Positions 1 to 6,717 of a DNA stretch of 11,272 nucleotides are shown here, piece by piece. The notes below the pieces were generated by a model. The model searched no databases and was not told the DNA's origin. It saw only the letters and a list, made by a program, of their open reading frames with translations. The position numbers and the translations under genes are program-made. Within the stretch, counting starts at the first letter, position 1, and each line of letters begins with the position of its first letter. This DNA is from Comamonadaceae bacterium (GTDB lineage: Bacteria; Pseudomonadota; Gammaproteobacteria; Burkholderiales; Burkholderiaceae_C), in the NCBI GenBank assembly GCA_947454695.1, contig CANGMW010000057.1:1-11272 (forward strand). Reading direction: 5' to 3'.

Positions 1-24
1 CAGCGCATCTCGATTTTCAAATTC

Positions 25-483
25 ATGATGATTACAAAAAAGAAATTCACCGGCTTTACCCTGGTCGAACTCATGATCACCGTGGCGATCGTCGGTATTT
101 TGGCTGCCATCGCCGTGCCTTCTTACCTCAAGTTTGTTGCCCGAAGCAACCGGGCTGCAGCGCAAGCGCAGCTGTTGCAGGCAGCACAATATATGCAGCG
201 TTTTTATGCTGCTAACGACAGCTACCTCACCGACAGATCAGGCAATAAAACAGTCGATCAGGTGATGCCCGCATCACTTCAAAGCGCCCCGCAAGGCGGC
301 GCCGTAACGCTCTACCAACTCGACTGGGTCAACTATGCGCCCACCCAATCCACCTTCACCCTGGCCATGGTGCCCGTCGCTGGCCAATCCATGGCCAATG
401 ACCCGTGTGGCAGCTTTACTATTACCCAAACCAACCTCAAAGGCGTGACGGGCAGCTGGACCGTTGCACAATGCTGGCGGTAA
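25..483 (+). CDS. pilE: Type IV prepilin, PilE/ComP-like (probable minor pilin)
   Basis: This is a small secreted pilin, inserted in the inner membrane, cut by the prepilin peptidase and assembled into type IV pili. A short basic leader (residues 1-10, ending KKKFTG) precedes the cleavage site G10/F11. The mature protein begins FTLVEL, with the conserved Glu at mature position 5, and residues 11-35 form the hydrophobic assembly helix. C128 and C150 near the C-terminus can form the D-region disulfide typical of pilins. The length of 152 residues is normal. ATG 25 is chosen because it gives a leader of normal length; ATG 28 is also possible. No clear Shine-Dalgarno sequence is visible, and the frame stays open to the left edge. 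A TGA at 26-28 in another frame would give an ATGA overlap with an upstream gene, which suggests translational coupling at the end of a pilus cluster. The family is certain; whether it is a major or minor pilin is inferred from family and position. Confidence 0.88.
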   Translation: MMITKKKFTGFTLVELMITVAIVGILAAIAVPSYLKFVARSNRAAAQAQLLQAAQYMQRFYAANDSYLTDRSGNKTVDQVMPASLQSAPQGGAVTLYQLDWVNYAPTQSTFTLAMVPVAGQSMANDPCGSFTITQTNLKGVTGSWTVAQCWR

Positions 484-493
484 CCACGACAAT
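464..493 (+). promoter_or_regulatory. Weak candidate promoter for ribD
   Basis: TTGCAC (464-469) and GACAAT (488-493), 18 bases apart, loosely resemble -35 and -10 boxes, the -35 poorly. The -10-like box ends 8 bases before the ribD ATG at 502, so transcription would begin almost at the start codon. The site overlaps the 3' end of the pilin gene. It is sequence resemblance only; ribD may instead be read from the pilin transcript. Confidence 0.22.
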
Positions 494-501
494 TAATCAT
501 C

Positions 502-1590
502 ATGATGAACATCGCCCTGCAGCTTGCCGCGCAGGCTCTTTACTTAAGCGCTCCCAACCCGAGGGTGGGCTGCGTGATTGTGGCTGCGGATGGCCGCGTC
601 CTGGGCCGGGGTCATACCCAACGCGTCGGGGGTCCGCATGCCGAAGTGATGGCGCTGAGCGATGCGGCCGCCCAAGGCCACAGCGTGGTGGGCGCTACCG
701 CTTATGTCACGCTGGAGCCTTGTTCGCACACCGGTCGGACTGGCCCATGCTGTGATGCGCTGGTGGCCGCCGGTATTTCCCGCGTCGTGGCCAGTCTGCA
801 AGACCCTAACCCCCAAGTGGCCGGTCAGGGTTTTGCCCGTTTACGCGCTGCTGGTGTAGAGGTCCTGGTGGGTGAAGGTGCACTGGCATCTCGTGAGCTC
901 AATATTGGATTTTTCAGTCGCATGGTTCGCAAAACCCCTTGGGTGCGCATGAAAATCGCCGCCTCGGTGGACGGACAGACCGCCTTAATGAACGGGCAAA
1001 GCCAGTGGATTACCTCGCCCGAAGCCCGCGCGGACGGCCATGCTTGGCGTGCCCGCGCATGCGCTGTTCTAACGGGCATCGGCACCGTATTGCAAGACGA
1101 CCCGCAGTTGGATGTGCGTTTAGTGGAAACACCACGGCAGCCGATGTTGGTGGTTGTAGACAGTCGACTTGACACTCCCCCGGATGCGCGACTTTTCAGT
1201 CCCGCCCGACCTGTGGTGATTTACGCAGCTGTTCCCAATGAAGCGCGGCAAGTCGCGCTTGAAGCCCGTGGCGCCACGGTCATTTTTTGCCCGGATGCGA
1301 GTGGCAAGGTGGATTTGGCCGCCATGCTGCGTGATCTGGCGGTGCGCGAAGTCAATGAAGTGCATGTGGAAGCCGGGCACAAACTCAATGGCTCCTTGGT
1401 GCAAGCAGGCTTGGTCGATGAATTCCTGTTCTACCTCTCGCCCAAACTGCTGGGCCAAGGCCAGGGCATGACCCAGTTGGGCCCCTTCAGTGAGCTGTCT
1501 CAAGCGGTGGCGCTGGAGTTCCAAGAGACCCAGCGCGTGGGCCCAGACCTGCGCATTCTGGCCCGAGGATTCGGACGTGACCGTTTTTAA
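502..1590 (+). CDS. ribD: Bifunctional riboflavin deaminase/reductase RibD
   Basis: RibD catalyses two steps of riboflavin synthesis in the cytoplasm: deamination of the pyrimidine made by GTP cyclohydrolase II, then NADPH-dependent reduction of its ribose. The N-terminal deaminase domain (about 1-140) carries the zinc site as HAE (H46, catalytic E48) and PCSHTGRTGPC (C74, C83). The C-terminal reductase domain (about 145-362) shows K151 and the following SVDG, the DDP turn at 199-201, and VEAGHKL with E290 in the substrate/NADPH region. At 362 residues it has the usual length. The pilin stop codon at 481-483 lies in the same frame, so the start must be ATG 502 or 505; either gives an N-terminus a few residues shorter than E. 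coli RibD. No Shine-Dalgarno sequence is visible. It lies 18 bases after the pilin gene and is separated from the other rib genes by a structured spacer. Confidence 0.96.
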   Translation: MMNIALQLAAQALYLSAPNPRVGCVIVAADGRVLGRGHTQRVGGPHAEVMALSDAAAQGHSVVGATAYVTLEPCSHTGRTGPCCDALVAAGISRVVASLQDPNPQVAGQGFARLRAAGVEVLVGEGALASRELNIGFFSRMVRKTPWVRMKIAASVDGQTALMNGQSQWITSPEARADGHAWRARACAVLTGIGTVLQDDPQLDVRLVETPRQPMLVVVDSRLDTPPDARLFSPARPVVIYAAVPNEARQVALEARGATVIFCPDASGKVDLAAMLRDLAVREVNEVHVEAGHKLNGSLVQAGLVDEFLFYLSPKLLGQGQGMTQLGPFSELSQAVALEFQETQRVGPDLRILARGFGRDRF

Positions 1591-1602
1591 TTAACGGTTT
1601 TT
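1580..1602 (+). terminator. Terminator-like hairpin at the end of ribD
   Basis: ACCGTT (1580-1585) pairs with AACGGT (1593-1598) around a 7-base loop, followed by a run of T to 1602. The ribD stop codon (1588-1590) lies in the loop. The stem is short and only half GC, so termination would be weak or partial. CGGAC (1572-1576) can also pair with GTCCG (1603-1607), giving a longer imperfect hairpin that would bury the T run and compete with the terminator form. Confidence 0.38.
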
Positions 1603-1610
1603 GTCCGTCT

Positions 1611-1648
1611 GGGCCAGTCAAGGCCCCAATCCCTGCGAAAATAGCAGG
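1611..1648 (+). promoter_or_regulatory. Two hairpins and an extended -10-like box before riboflavin synthase
   Basis: GGGCC (1611-1615) pairs with GGCCC (1622-1626) around AGTCAA. CCTGC (1632-1636) pairs with GCAGG (1644-1648) around a 7-base loop, and this second hairpin ends directly at the ATG at 1649. TGCGAAAAT (1634-1642) also resembles an extended -10 element (TGn plus GAAAAT). If used, it would start RNA at or very near the ATG and give a leaderless message. No convincing -35 box is seen at 17-18 bases. The spacer is too short for an FMN riboswitch and lacks its conserved blocks. Whether the region acts in DNA as a promoter or in RNA as a translation control cannot be decided by reading. 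Confidence 0.3.
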
Positions 1649-2293
1649 ATGTTCACCGGAATCATCACCGGCGTGGGTCGCATCGTCGGCAGCCACGACC
1701 TGGGAAGCTCTTTACTGCATGGCAAGCGCCTGGCGCTGTCCTGTCCCTCTGGCTATTTGGAGGATGTTGCCCTGGGCGACAGCATCGCGCTCAATGGCGC
1801 CTGCATGACCGTCACCAGCTTGGACCTAGACCAGCAGCAGTTCACCATCGACATTTCTGCCGAATCTCTAAGCAAAACAACGGGCTTGGCATCGGGCAAC
1901 ACCGTCAACCTGGAAAAAGCCCTGCGTGCACAGGATCGGCTCGGCGGGCACATCGTGTCTGGCCATGTGGATGGCATCGGTCATGTCAGCCATTTCGCTC
2001 AGGTAGGTGAGAGCTGGGAACTGCGTGTGCAAGCGCCACAAGCCCTGGCCAAGTACCTTGCCTACAAAGGTTCCATCACCGTCAACGGCGTGAGCCTGAC
2101 CGTGAACCGCGTTGAAGACAACACCGCAGGTTGCGAGATCAGCATCAACCTGATTCCGCACACCGTACAAAACACCGCTTTGGGCACGCTGCAAGTCAAC
2201 AGCGGCGTGAACCTTGAAATCGACACCGTGGCGCGATATGTTGAGCGCATGCTCACTGCAGGCGCAACCTCTCCTTCGAAAGATACAAAATGA
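1649..2293 (+). CDS. ribC: Riboflavin synthase, alpha subunit type
   Basis: This enzyme (RibC, also called RibE) makes riboflavin by dismutation of two molecules of 6,7-dimethyl-8-ribityllumazine, the product of RibH encoded two genes downstream. It has the family's two tandem lumazine-binding barrels, at about 1-97 and 98-195. The first carries the universal N-terminus MFTGII and NGACMTV (49-55, C52). The second repeats the pattern as NGVSLTV and is preceded by GGHIVSGHVDG (99-109). The 214-residue length matches the family (213 in E. coli). ATG 1649 is chosen because the family always begins MFTGI; the frame is open further upstream to TTG 1601, but that extension has no homology. No normally spaced Shine-Dalgarno sequence is seen; the GCAGG touching the ATG is too close and lies in a hairpin. 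The gene ends in an ATGA overlap with the RibBA-like gene. Confidence 0.96.
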   Translation: MFTGIITGVGRIVGSHDLGSSLLHGKRLALSCPSGYLEDVALGDSIALNGACMTVTSLDLDQQQFTIDISAESLSKTTGLASGNTVNLEKALRAQDRLGGHIVSGHVDGIGHVSHFAQVGESWELRVQAPQALAKYLAYKGSITVNGVSLTVNRVEDNTAGCEISINLIPHTVQNTALGTLQVNSGVNLEIDTVARYVERMLTAGATSPSKDTK

Positions 2294-3405
2294 CAGCGAC
2301 CACCCCCGTGGCCATTTCTCCGGTTGAAGACATCGTGGCCGACATGCGCGCGGGCCGCATCGTGATTTTGGTGGATGAAGAAGACCGTGAAAACGAAGGC
2401 GACCTGGTACTCGCCGCCGACCACGTCACCGCTGAAGCCATTAACTTCATGGCGCGTTACGGCCGGGGCTTGATTTGTCTCACACTCTCCCGCGAGCGCT
2501 GCGAACAACTTCAGCTGCCGCCCATGGTGGCACGCAATGGCGACAAAAAAGGGACGGCCTTCACGGTCTCCATCGAAGCGGCTGAAGGCGTCACCACCGG
2601 CATTTCGGCCGCTGACCGTGCACGTACCGTGCAAGCCGCGGTCAGCCCGCGGGCGCGGCCCGATGACCTGGTGCAACCTGGCCATATCTTTCCCTTGCAA
2701 GCGGTCGATGGCGGCGTGCTCATGCGCGCAGGCCACACTGAAGCAGGTTGCGACTTGGCCGCCATGGCAGGCTGCTCACCAGCTTCTGTCATCTGCGAAA
2801 TCATGAAAGACGACGGCACGATGGCACGACTGCCGGATCTGCAGCTCTTCGCCGCCGAACATGGCCTGAAGATCGGCACGATTGCCGACCTGATCGAACA
2901 TCGCAGTCGTACCGAGTCATTGGTCGAAAAGCTGGGTACGCGTAGCCTGAATACGGCCTTTGGTGAATTCACCGCGCATGCCTTCCGGGACAAGCCCAGT
3001 CAAAGCGTGCATCTGGCACTGGTGCGCGGCACCTGGGCGAGCACTGACACGGTGCTGGCCCGCGTGCATGAACCCTTGTCTGTTTTCGACGCCCTGGAAG
3101 TCGGCCGCACCATGCATTCGTGGAGTCTGGACGCTTGCCTCAAACGCATTGCCGCCCAGAACCAAGGCGTGGTGGTGCTGCTCAATTGCGGCGAAAGCGC
3201 GCAGCAGTTGCTCGCCCAATTCGAAGGCAGTGCCCGCGCCAGCCATGCGCCTGAGCGGGGTCGCATGGACTTGCGCTCTTACGGCATTGGGGCACAAATT
3301 TTGCGCGAATGCGGGGTGCATCGCATGCACTTGATGGGCAATCCCAGACGCATGCCCAGCATGACCGGTTACGGTTTGGAAATCGTCAGCCACATCACAC
3401 CTTAA
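2290..3405 (+). CDS. ribBA: DHBP synthase fused to a degenerate GTP cyclohydrolase II domain (RibBA-like, RibBX type)
   Basis: The N-terminal domain (about 10-205) makes 3,4-dihydroxy-2-butanone 4-phosphate from ribulose 5-phosphate, the four-carbon donor for RibH. It keeps DEEDRENEGD (29-38, acidic metal and substrate loop), PGHIFPL (130-136) and RAGHTEA (146-152). The C-terminal domain (about 212-371) aligns with GTP cyclohydrolase II through RVH (258-260), DLRSYGIGAQIL (D327, R329) and GYGLEIV. Where RibA has its three zinc cysteines, this protein has L263, T274 and H276, and the conserved RQEGR block is replaced by NCGES (299-303). GTP cyclohydrolase activity is therefore very unlikely. 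Such hybrids are known in Proteobacteria as RibBX, with a separate true RibA elsewhere in the genome. The role of the second domain is not evident from sequence. The ATG overlaps the previous stop as ATGA, suggesting translational coupling. Confidence 0.93.
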   Translation: MTATTPVAISPVEDIVADMRAGRIVILVDEEDRENEGDLVLAADHVTAEAINFMARYGRGLICLTLSRERCEQLQLPPMVARNGDKKGTAFTVSIEAAEGVTTGISAADRARTVQAAVSPRARPDDLVQPGHIFPLQAVDGGVLMRAGHTEAGCDLAAMAGCSPASVICEIMKDDGTMARLPDLQLFAAEHGLKIGTIADLIEHRSRTESLVEKLGTRSLNTAFGEFTAHAFRDKPSQSVHLALVRGTWASTDTVLARVHEPLSVFDALEVGRTMHSWSLDACLKRIAAQNQGVVVLLNCGESAQQLLAQFEGSARASHAPERGRMDLRSYGIGAQILRECGVHRMHLMGNPRRMPSMTGYGLEIVSHITP

Positions 3406-3410
3406 AAGGA
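3405..3410 (+). promoter_or_regulatory. Shine-Dalgarno of ribH
   Basis: AAAGGA ends 6 bases before ATG 3417, directly after the ribBA stop codon. It is the clearest ribosome-binding site in the window and fixes the ribH start. Most neighbouring genes instead rely on overlapping stop/start codons. Confidence 0.8.
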
Positions 3411-3416
3411 TCACAT

Positions 3417-3893
3417 ATGTTTGGCGCAGACAAAGGCTCCCTCTCCACCCAAGACCAACGCCTGAACGGCAAGAAGTTGGTCATCGGCATCGTGCAAGCG
3501 CGCTTCAATGAGGACATCACCAACGCGCTCGCCAACGCCTGCAAGGCCGAATTGATGCTCATGGGCGTGGCCGAGAAAAATATCGACCTCTTCAGCGTCC
3601 CCGGCGCACTGGAAGTACCTTTGGCGCTACAAGCCATGGCTGAGAAAGACCGCTACGACGCGCTCATCGCTTTGGGGTGCATCATCCGCGGCGAAACCTA
3701 CCATTTTGAATTGGTAGCCAATGAATCCGGTGCGGGCGTCAGCCGTGTCGGGCTGGACTACCAACTCCCTATCGCCAACGCCATCCTCACCACCGAGAAT
3801 CTGGAACAAGCCACCGCGCGCCAGACTGACAAAGGTCGGGACGCCGCACGCGTGGCCGTCGAAATGGCCAACCTTTTGAATGCGCTGCAATGA
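3417..3893 (+). CDS. ribH: 6,7-dimethyl-8-ribityllumazine synthase
   Basis: RibH condenses the ribityl-aminopyrimidine with the DHBP made by the upstream gene product, giving the lumazine substrate of riboflavin synthase. Visible landmarks are ARFNEDIT (28-35), where F30 stacks on the substrate, VPGALEVP (61-68), and GCIIRGETYHFE (87-98), which contains the catalytic His, H96. VGLDYQLPIANAILT follows, where most family members have F-G-V-L-T in the same loop region. The length of 158 residues is normal; members assemble as pentamers or 60-subunit capsids, which cannot be decided here. ATG 3417 is supported by the strong AAAGGA upstream and by the alignment; the frame is open further 5' inside ribBA without homology. 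The 3' end overlaps nusB as ATGA, a pairing of genes common in Proteobacteria. Confidence 0.96.
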   Translation: MFGADKGSLSTQDQRLNGKKLVIGIVQARFNEDITNALANACKAELMLMGVAEKNIDLFSVPGALEVPLALQAMAEKDRYDALIALGCIIRGETYHFELVANESGAGVSRVGLDYQLPIANAILTTENLEQATARQTDKGRDAARVAVEMANLLNALQ

Positions 3894-4414
3894 CCGACTC
3901 ACCCATCACCCCGCGTCAACACCCCCGTCAAAGCCGCACCGGCCTGACCAACACGGGCGTTCGCAAAGCGGCGTCCAAACCCGGGCGCAGTCGTGCGCGG
4001 TCCTTCACGGTACAAGCCCTGTACCAGCATTTGGTGGGTGGGAACGAACTCGACACCATCGATGCTTTCACACGCGATCTGGCCGGCTTTGACAAATGCG
4101 ACACCGCCCATTTCGATGCCTTGCTGCACGGTTGTGTGGCGCAAGCGCAAACCCTCGACGACCTGATCACCCCGTTCCTGGATCGCAAGTGGCAAGAAAT
4201 TTCGCCCATTGAGCACAGCATCATGTGGATTGGCGCCTATGAGTTTCAAAACTGCCTGGATGTGCCCTGGCGGGTGGTGCTCAACGAGTGCATTGAGCTG
4301 GCCAAAGAATTCGGTGGCACCGATGGCCACAAATACGTCAACGGCGTCCTCAACGGCTTGGCTGCTCAACTGCGCGCGCAGGAAGTTCAAGCTGACCGCT
4401 CCACGGGCGCATGA
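3890..4414 (+). CDS. nusB: Transcription antitermination factor NusB
   Basis: NusB binds boxA RNA together with NusE (ribosomal protein S10) to prevent early termination in rRNA operons. The all-helical NusB domain spans about residues 35-168. It begins with the conserved SRARSFTVQALYQ, includes EISPIEHSIMWIGAYE in the middle and ends with ECIELAKEFGGTDGHKYVNG, the characteristic C-terminal signature. At 174 residues it is longer than E. coli NusB (139), mainly because of a basic, probably disordered N-terminal extension (about 1-33, many Arg and Lys) that could add RNA contacts. The start ATG 3890 overlaps the ribH stop as ATGA; the gene ends in another ATGA overlap with the aminotransferase. 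A shorter product from an internal start cannot be excluded, but the overlap supports the long form. Confidence 0.95.
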   Translation: MTDSPITPRQHPRQSRTGLTNTGVRKAASKPGRSRARSFTVQALYQHLVGGNELDTIDAFTRDLAGFDKCDTAHFDALLHGCVAQAQTLDDLITPFLDRKWQEISPIEHSIMWIGAYEFQNCLDVPWRVVLNECIELAKEFGGTDGHKYVNGVLNGLAAQLRAQEVQADRSTGA

Positions 4415-5595
4415 AGATCTCCGAGCGCGCCCAGCGCATTGAGCCTTTCTATGTGATGGAGGTCGCCAAAGCGGCCTCGACCTTGGCAGAGCAGGTCGCT
4501 CACACGGACACGCCGATGGTTTTTCTCAACATCGGCGAACCCGACTTCACTGCACCCCCTCTGGTTCAGCAAGCCGCCGAGAAAGCTGTGCGCGATGGAC
4601 AGACCCAATACACCGCTGCCACCGGCCTGCCCGCCTTACGTGAGCGCATCAGCGACTGGTACGCGACGCGCTTTGGCCTGCAAATCCCGGCCCGCCGGAT
4701 TGTGGTCACAGCGGGTGCCTCTGCGGCCCTGCAACTCGTTTGTTTGGCTTTGATTGATGCCGGCGACGAAGTGCTGATGGCCGACCCGAGTTACCCGTGC
4801 AACCGCCACTTTGTGAGCGCAGCCCTTGGCAGTGCAGTGCTGATCCCCACCACCGCACAAGAACGCTTTCAACTCAGCGCGGACAAAGTGCAAGCTGCAT
4901 GGCATGCCCGCACCCGCGGCGTGTTGCTGGCCTCCCCGTCCAACCCCACCGGCACCTCGATTGAGCCCGAAGAACTTCGGCGCATCCACGAGTTCGTGAG
5001 CGAACGTGGCGGCTTCACCATCGTCGATGAAATTTATCTGGGCCTGAGCTATGAGGCCCGCTTGGGCCAATCGGCCTTGGCAATCGACGACCACATCATC
5101 AGCGTCAACAGCTTTTCCAAATACTTCAACATGACCGGCTGGCGCCTAGGCTGGCTGGTCGTGCCCGACGATTTGGTGCCCGTGGTGGAACGACTGGCGC
5201 AAAACCTGTTCATCTGCGCCAGCACCATTGCGCAGCACGCCGCCCTGGCTTGTTTTGAAGAAGCCAGTCTGGCCGAGTACGAAAAGCGTCGCGCCGAATT
5301 CAAAGCACGTCGTGACTACTTCATCCCGGCGCTGAACGACTTGGGACTGACGGTCCCCGTCATGCCCGATGGCGCGTTTTACGCTTGGGCTGACTGCTCA
5401 GCGGCCTGCGACCAACTGCAAGTCTCGGGCAGCTGGGACTTTGCGTTTGAGCTGATGAAACGCACGCATGTGGCCGCTACCCCGGGTCGCGATTTCGGTC
5501 ATGCCGACACCGCCCGCTTCATCCGCTTTTCAACAGCCAACAGCATGGCGCAATTGCAAACCGCGATTGCGCGCATGCAAAGCGTGCTCGGGTAA
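4411..5595 (+). CDS. PLP-dependent class I aminotransferase, substrate unknown
   Basis: This is a fold-type I aminotransferase of the aspartate/alanine aminotransferase group, probably a cytoplasmic dimer. It shows NIGEPDF near residue 40, SPSNPTGT (175-182, with N178), DEIY (D206 contacts the PLP ring nitrogen, Y209 its oxygen), and SFSKYFNMTGWRLGW. In the last motif K237 is the Schiff-base lysine. R372 in RFIRFS is placed to hold the substrate carboxylate. The 394 residues are complete for the family. The amino donor and acceptor cannot be read from the motifs; alanine, aspartate or aromatic acids are all possible. It sits between nusB (ATGA overlap) and ybgC (6 bases). No riboflavin step needs an aminotransferase, so its place in the operon suggests general amino acid metabolism. 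Confidence 0.9.
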   Translation: MKISERAQRIEPFYVMEVAKAASTLAEQVAHTDTPMVFLNIGEPDFTAPPLVQQAAEKAVRDGQTQYTAATGLPALRERISDWYATRFGLQIPARRIVVTAGASAALQLVCLALIDAGDEVLMADPSYPCNRHFVSAALGSAVLIPTTAQERFQLSADKVQAAWHARTRGVLLASPSNPTGTSIEPEELRRIHEFVSERGGFTIVDEIYLGLSYEARLGQSALAIDDHIISVNSFSKYFNMTGWRLGWLVVPDDLVPVVERLAQNLFICASTIAQHAALACFEEASLAEYEKRRAEFKARRDYFIPALNDLGLTVPVMPDGAFYAWADCSAACDQLQVSGSWDFAFELMKRTHVAATPGRDFGHADTARFIRFSTANSMAQLQTAIARMQSVLG

Positions 5596-5601
5596 GGTGC
5601 T

Positions 5602-6024
5602 ATGAGCTTTGATTTTTCTGTCCGCGTCTATTGGGAAGACACCGATGCCGGGGGCATTGTGTTCTACGCCAACTACCTGAAGTTTTTCGAACGCGCGCGC
5701 ACCGAGTGGCTGCGCTCATTGGGAATTGGTCAACAGGCCTTGCGCGATAGCACGGGCGGCATGTTTGTGGTGAGTGAGACGCAACTCAAATACCTGGCGC
5801 CAGCACGGCTCGATGATGTCTTGCGCGTGAGCACCGTCTTGCTGGAGACGGGGCGTGCCAGCCTCACGTTGGCTCAGTCCGTGGTCAAAATAGCCCCAGA
5901 TGATGCTGTGAAAATGCGTCAAGAATCCCTCTTGTGCCAAGGCACAATCCGTATTGGCTGGGTCGATGCGAGCAGCATGAAGCCCAGCAGAATTCCCTCA
6001 ACCGTTCTGGAAGCCCTGACATGA
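5602..6024 (+). CDS. ybgC: YbgC/TolC-family acyl-CoA thioesterase of the Tol cluster
   Basis: YbgC is a small cytoplasmic hotdog-fold thioesterase that hydrolyses acyl-CoA or acyl-ACP and is almost always encoded before tolQ. The 140-residue protein carries the family signature YWEDTDAGGIVFYANYLKFF at its N-terminus. D15 matches the catalytic Asp of E. coli YbgC, and FERART follows. In other bacteria it has been linked to phospholipid enzymes at the inner membrane; its exact role in Tol-Pal function is not settled. The start ATG 5602 has AAGG at 5594-5597, overlapping the stop codon of the aminotransferase. Its own stop overlaps the tolQ start as ATGA, so the two are likely translated together. 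Confidence 0.94.
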   Translation: MSFDFSVRVYWEDTDAGGIVFYANYLKFFERARTEWLRSLGIGQQALRDSTGGMFVVSETQLKYLAPARLDDVLRVSTVLLETGRASLTLAQSVVKIAPDDAVKMRQESLLCQGTIRIGWVDASSMKPSRIPSTVLEALT

Positions 6025-6713
6025 GCCAAGACCTGTCCATTGTTCAACTCGTCCTGCATGCCAGCTTTGTGGTGCAAGCCGTGATGCTGTTGCTGCTGCT
6101 GGTGTCCATCTCCAGTTGGGCCGCCATCTTCAGCAAATTGTTTTCCTTGAAACGGGTGAAAGTGCTCAACGAGAATTTCGAGCGCGACTTCTGGTCCGGC
6201 GCCAACTTAAATAATTTGTACGCTGTAGCCAGTCAAAATGCCCGCACCTGCGGACCGATGGAGCGCATTTTCGCCAGCGGCATGCGGGAGTACCAAAAGC
6301 TGCGCGAGCGGCACATCACCGATACCGGCACCTTGCTCGACGGCGCCCGACGCGCCATGCGCGCCAGCTTGCAGCGCGAAATGGATGTAGTCGAAACCAA
6401 TTTATCCTTCCTGGCCTCGGTCGGTTCGGTGTCTCCTTATGTGGGTTTGTTTGGCACGGTCTGGGGCATCATGCACGCCTTCACCGGCTTGGCTTCCTTG
6501 CAGCAAGTAACGCTGGCCACCGTCGCGCCCGGCATTGCCGAAGCCTTGGTGGCCACAGCGATTGGCCTGTTTGCTGCCATTCCTGCGGTGGTGGCCTACA
6601 ACCGATTCGCCCGCGACATTGACCGTGTGGCCATCATGCTGGAGAGTTTCATCGAAGAGTTCTCCAACATTTTGCAGCGCAACGTCGGCACGCAGTCGGC
6701 ATCGGGGCACTGA
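6021..6713 (+). CDS. tolQ: Tol-Pal system proton-channel subunit TolQ
   Basis: TolQ is the inner-membrane scaffold of the TolQ-TolR motor, which uses the proton gradient to move TolA and draw in the outer membrane at division. Its 230 residues match E. coli TolQ. The expected three membrane segments are visible: about 9-36, 130-155 and 168-195, with a long cytoplasmic loop between the first two. The second and third contain the MotA/TolQ/ExbB core motifs, including GLFGTVWGIMHAF and PGIAEALVATAIGLFAAIPAV. ATG 6021 is chosen over upstream in-frame starts because it gives the exact family length. It also overlaps the ybgC stop as ATGA, with GGAAG 7 bases upstream. ExbB is a relative, but the ybgC-tolR-tolA context identifies TolQ. 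Confidence 0.96.
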   Translation: MSQDLSIVQLVLHASFVVQAVMLLLLLVSISSWAAIFSKLFSLKRVKVLNENFERDFWSGANLNNLYAVASQNARTCGPMERIFASGMREYQKLRERHITDTGTLLDGARRAMRASLQREMDVVETNLSFLASVGSVSPYVGLFGTVWGIMHAFTGLASLQQVTLATVAPGIAEALVATAIGLFAAIPAVVAYNRFARDIDRVAIMLESFIEEFSNILQRNVGTQSASGH

Positions 6714-6717
6714 CACC

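Noticed and set aside
1..28. 3' end of an upstream gene ending at TGA 26-28
   Set aside because: It would give a tidy ATGA overlap with the pilin, but only eight codons are visible and no family can be recognised, so it is not listed as a feature.
1591..1648. FMN riboswitch before riboflavin synthase
   Set aside because: The spacer is only 58 bases, less than half an RFN element, and none of its conserved blocks can be found there or in the other gaps between rib genes.
1601..1648. Longer riboflavin synthase starting at TTG 1601
   Set aside because: The extra 16 residues have no family counterpart, and the universal MFTGI N-terminus begins at 1649.
2062..2736. Minus-strand open frame (224 codons) opposite riboflavin synthase and ribBA
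   Set aside because: It is a shadow of two conserved genes, crosses their junction, and shows no protein motif or ribosome-binding site.
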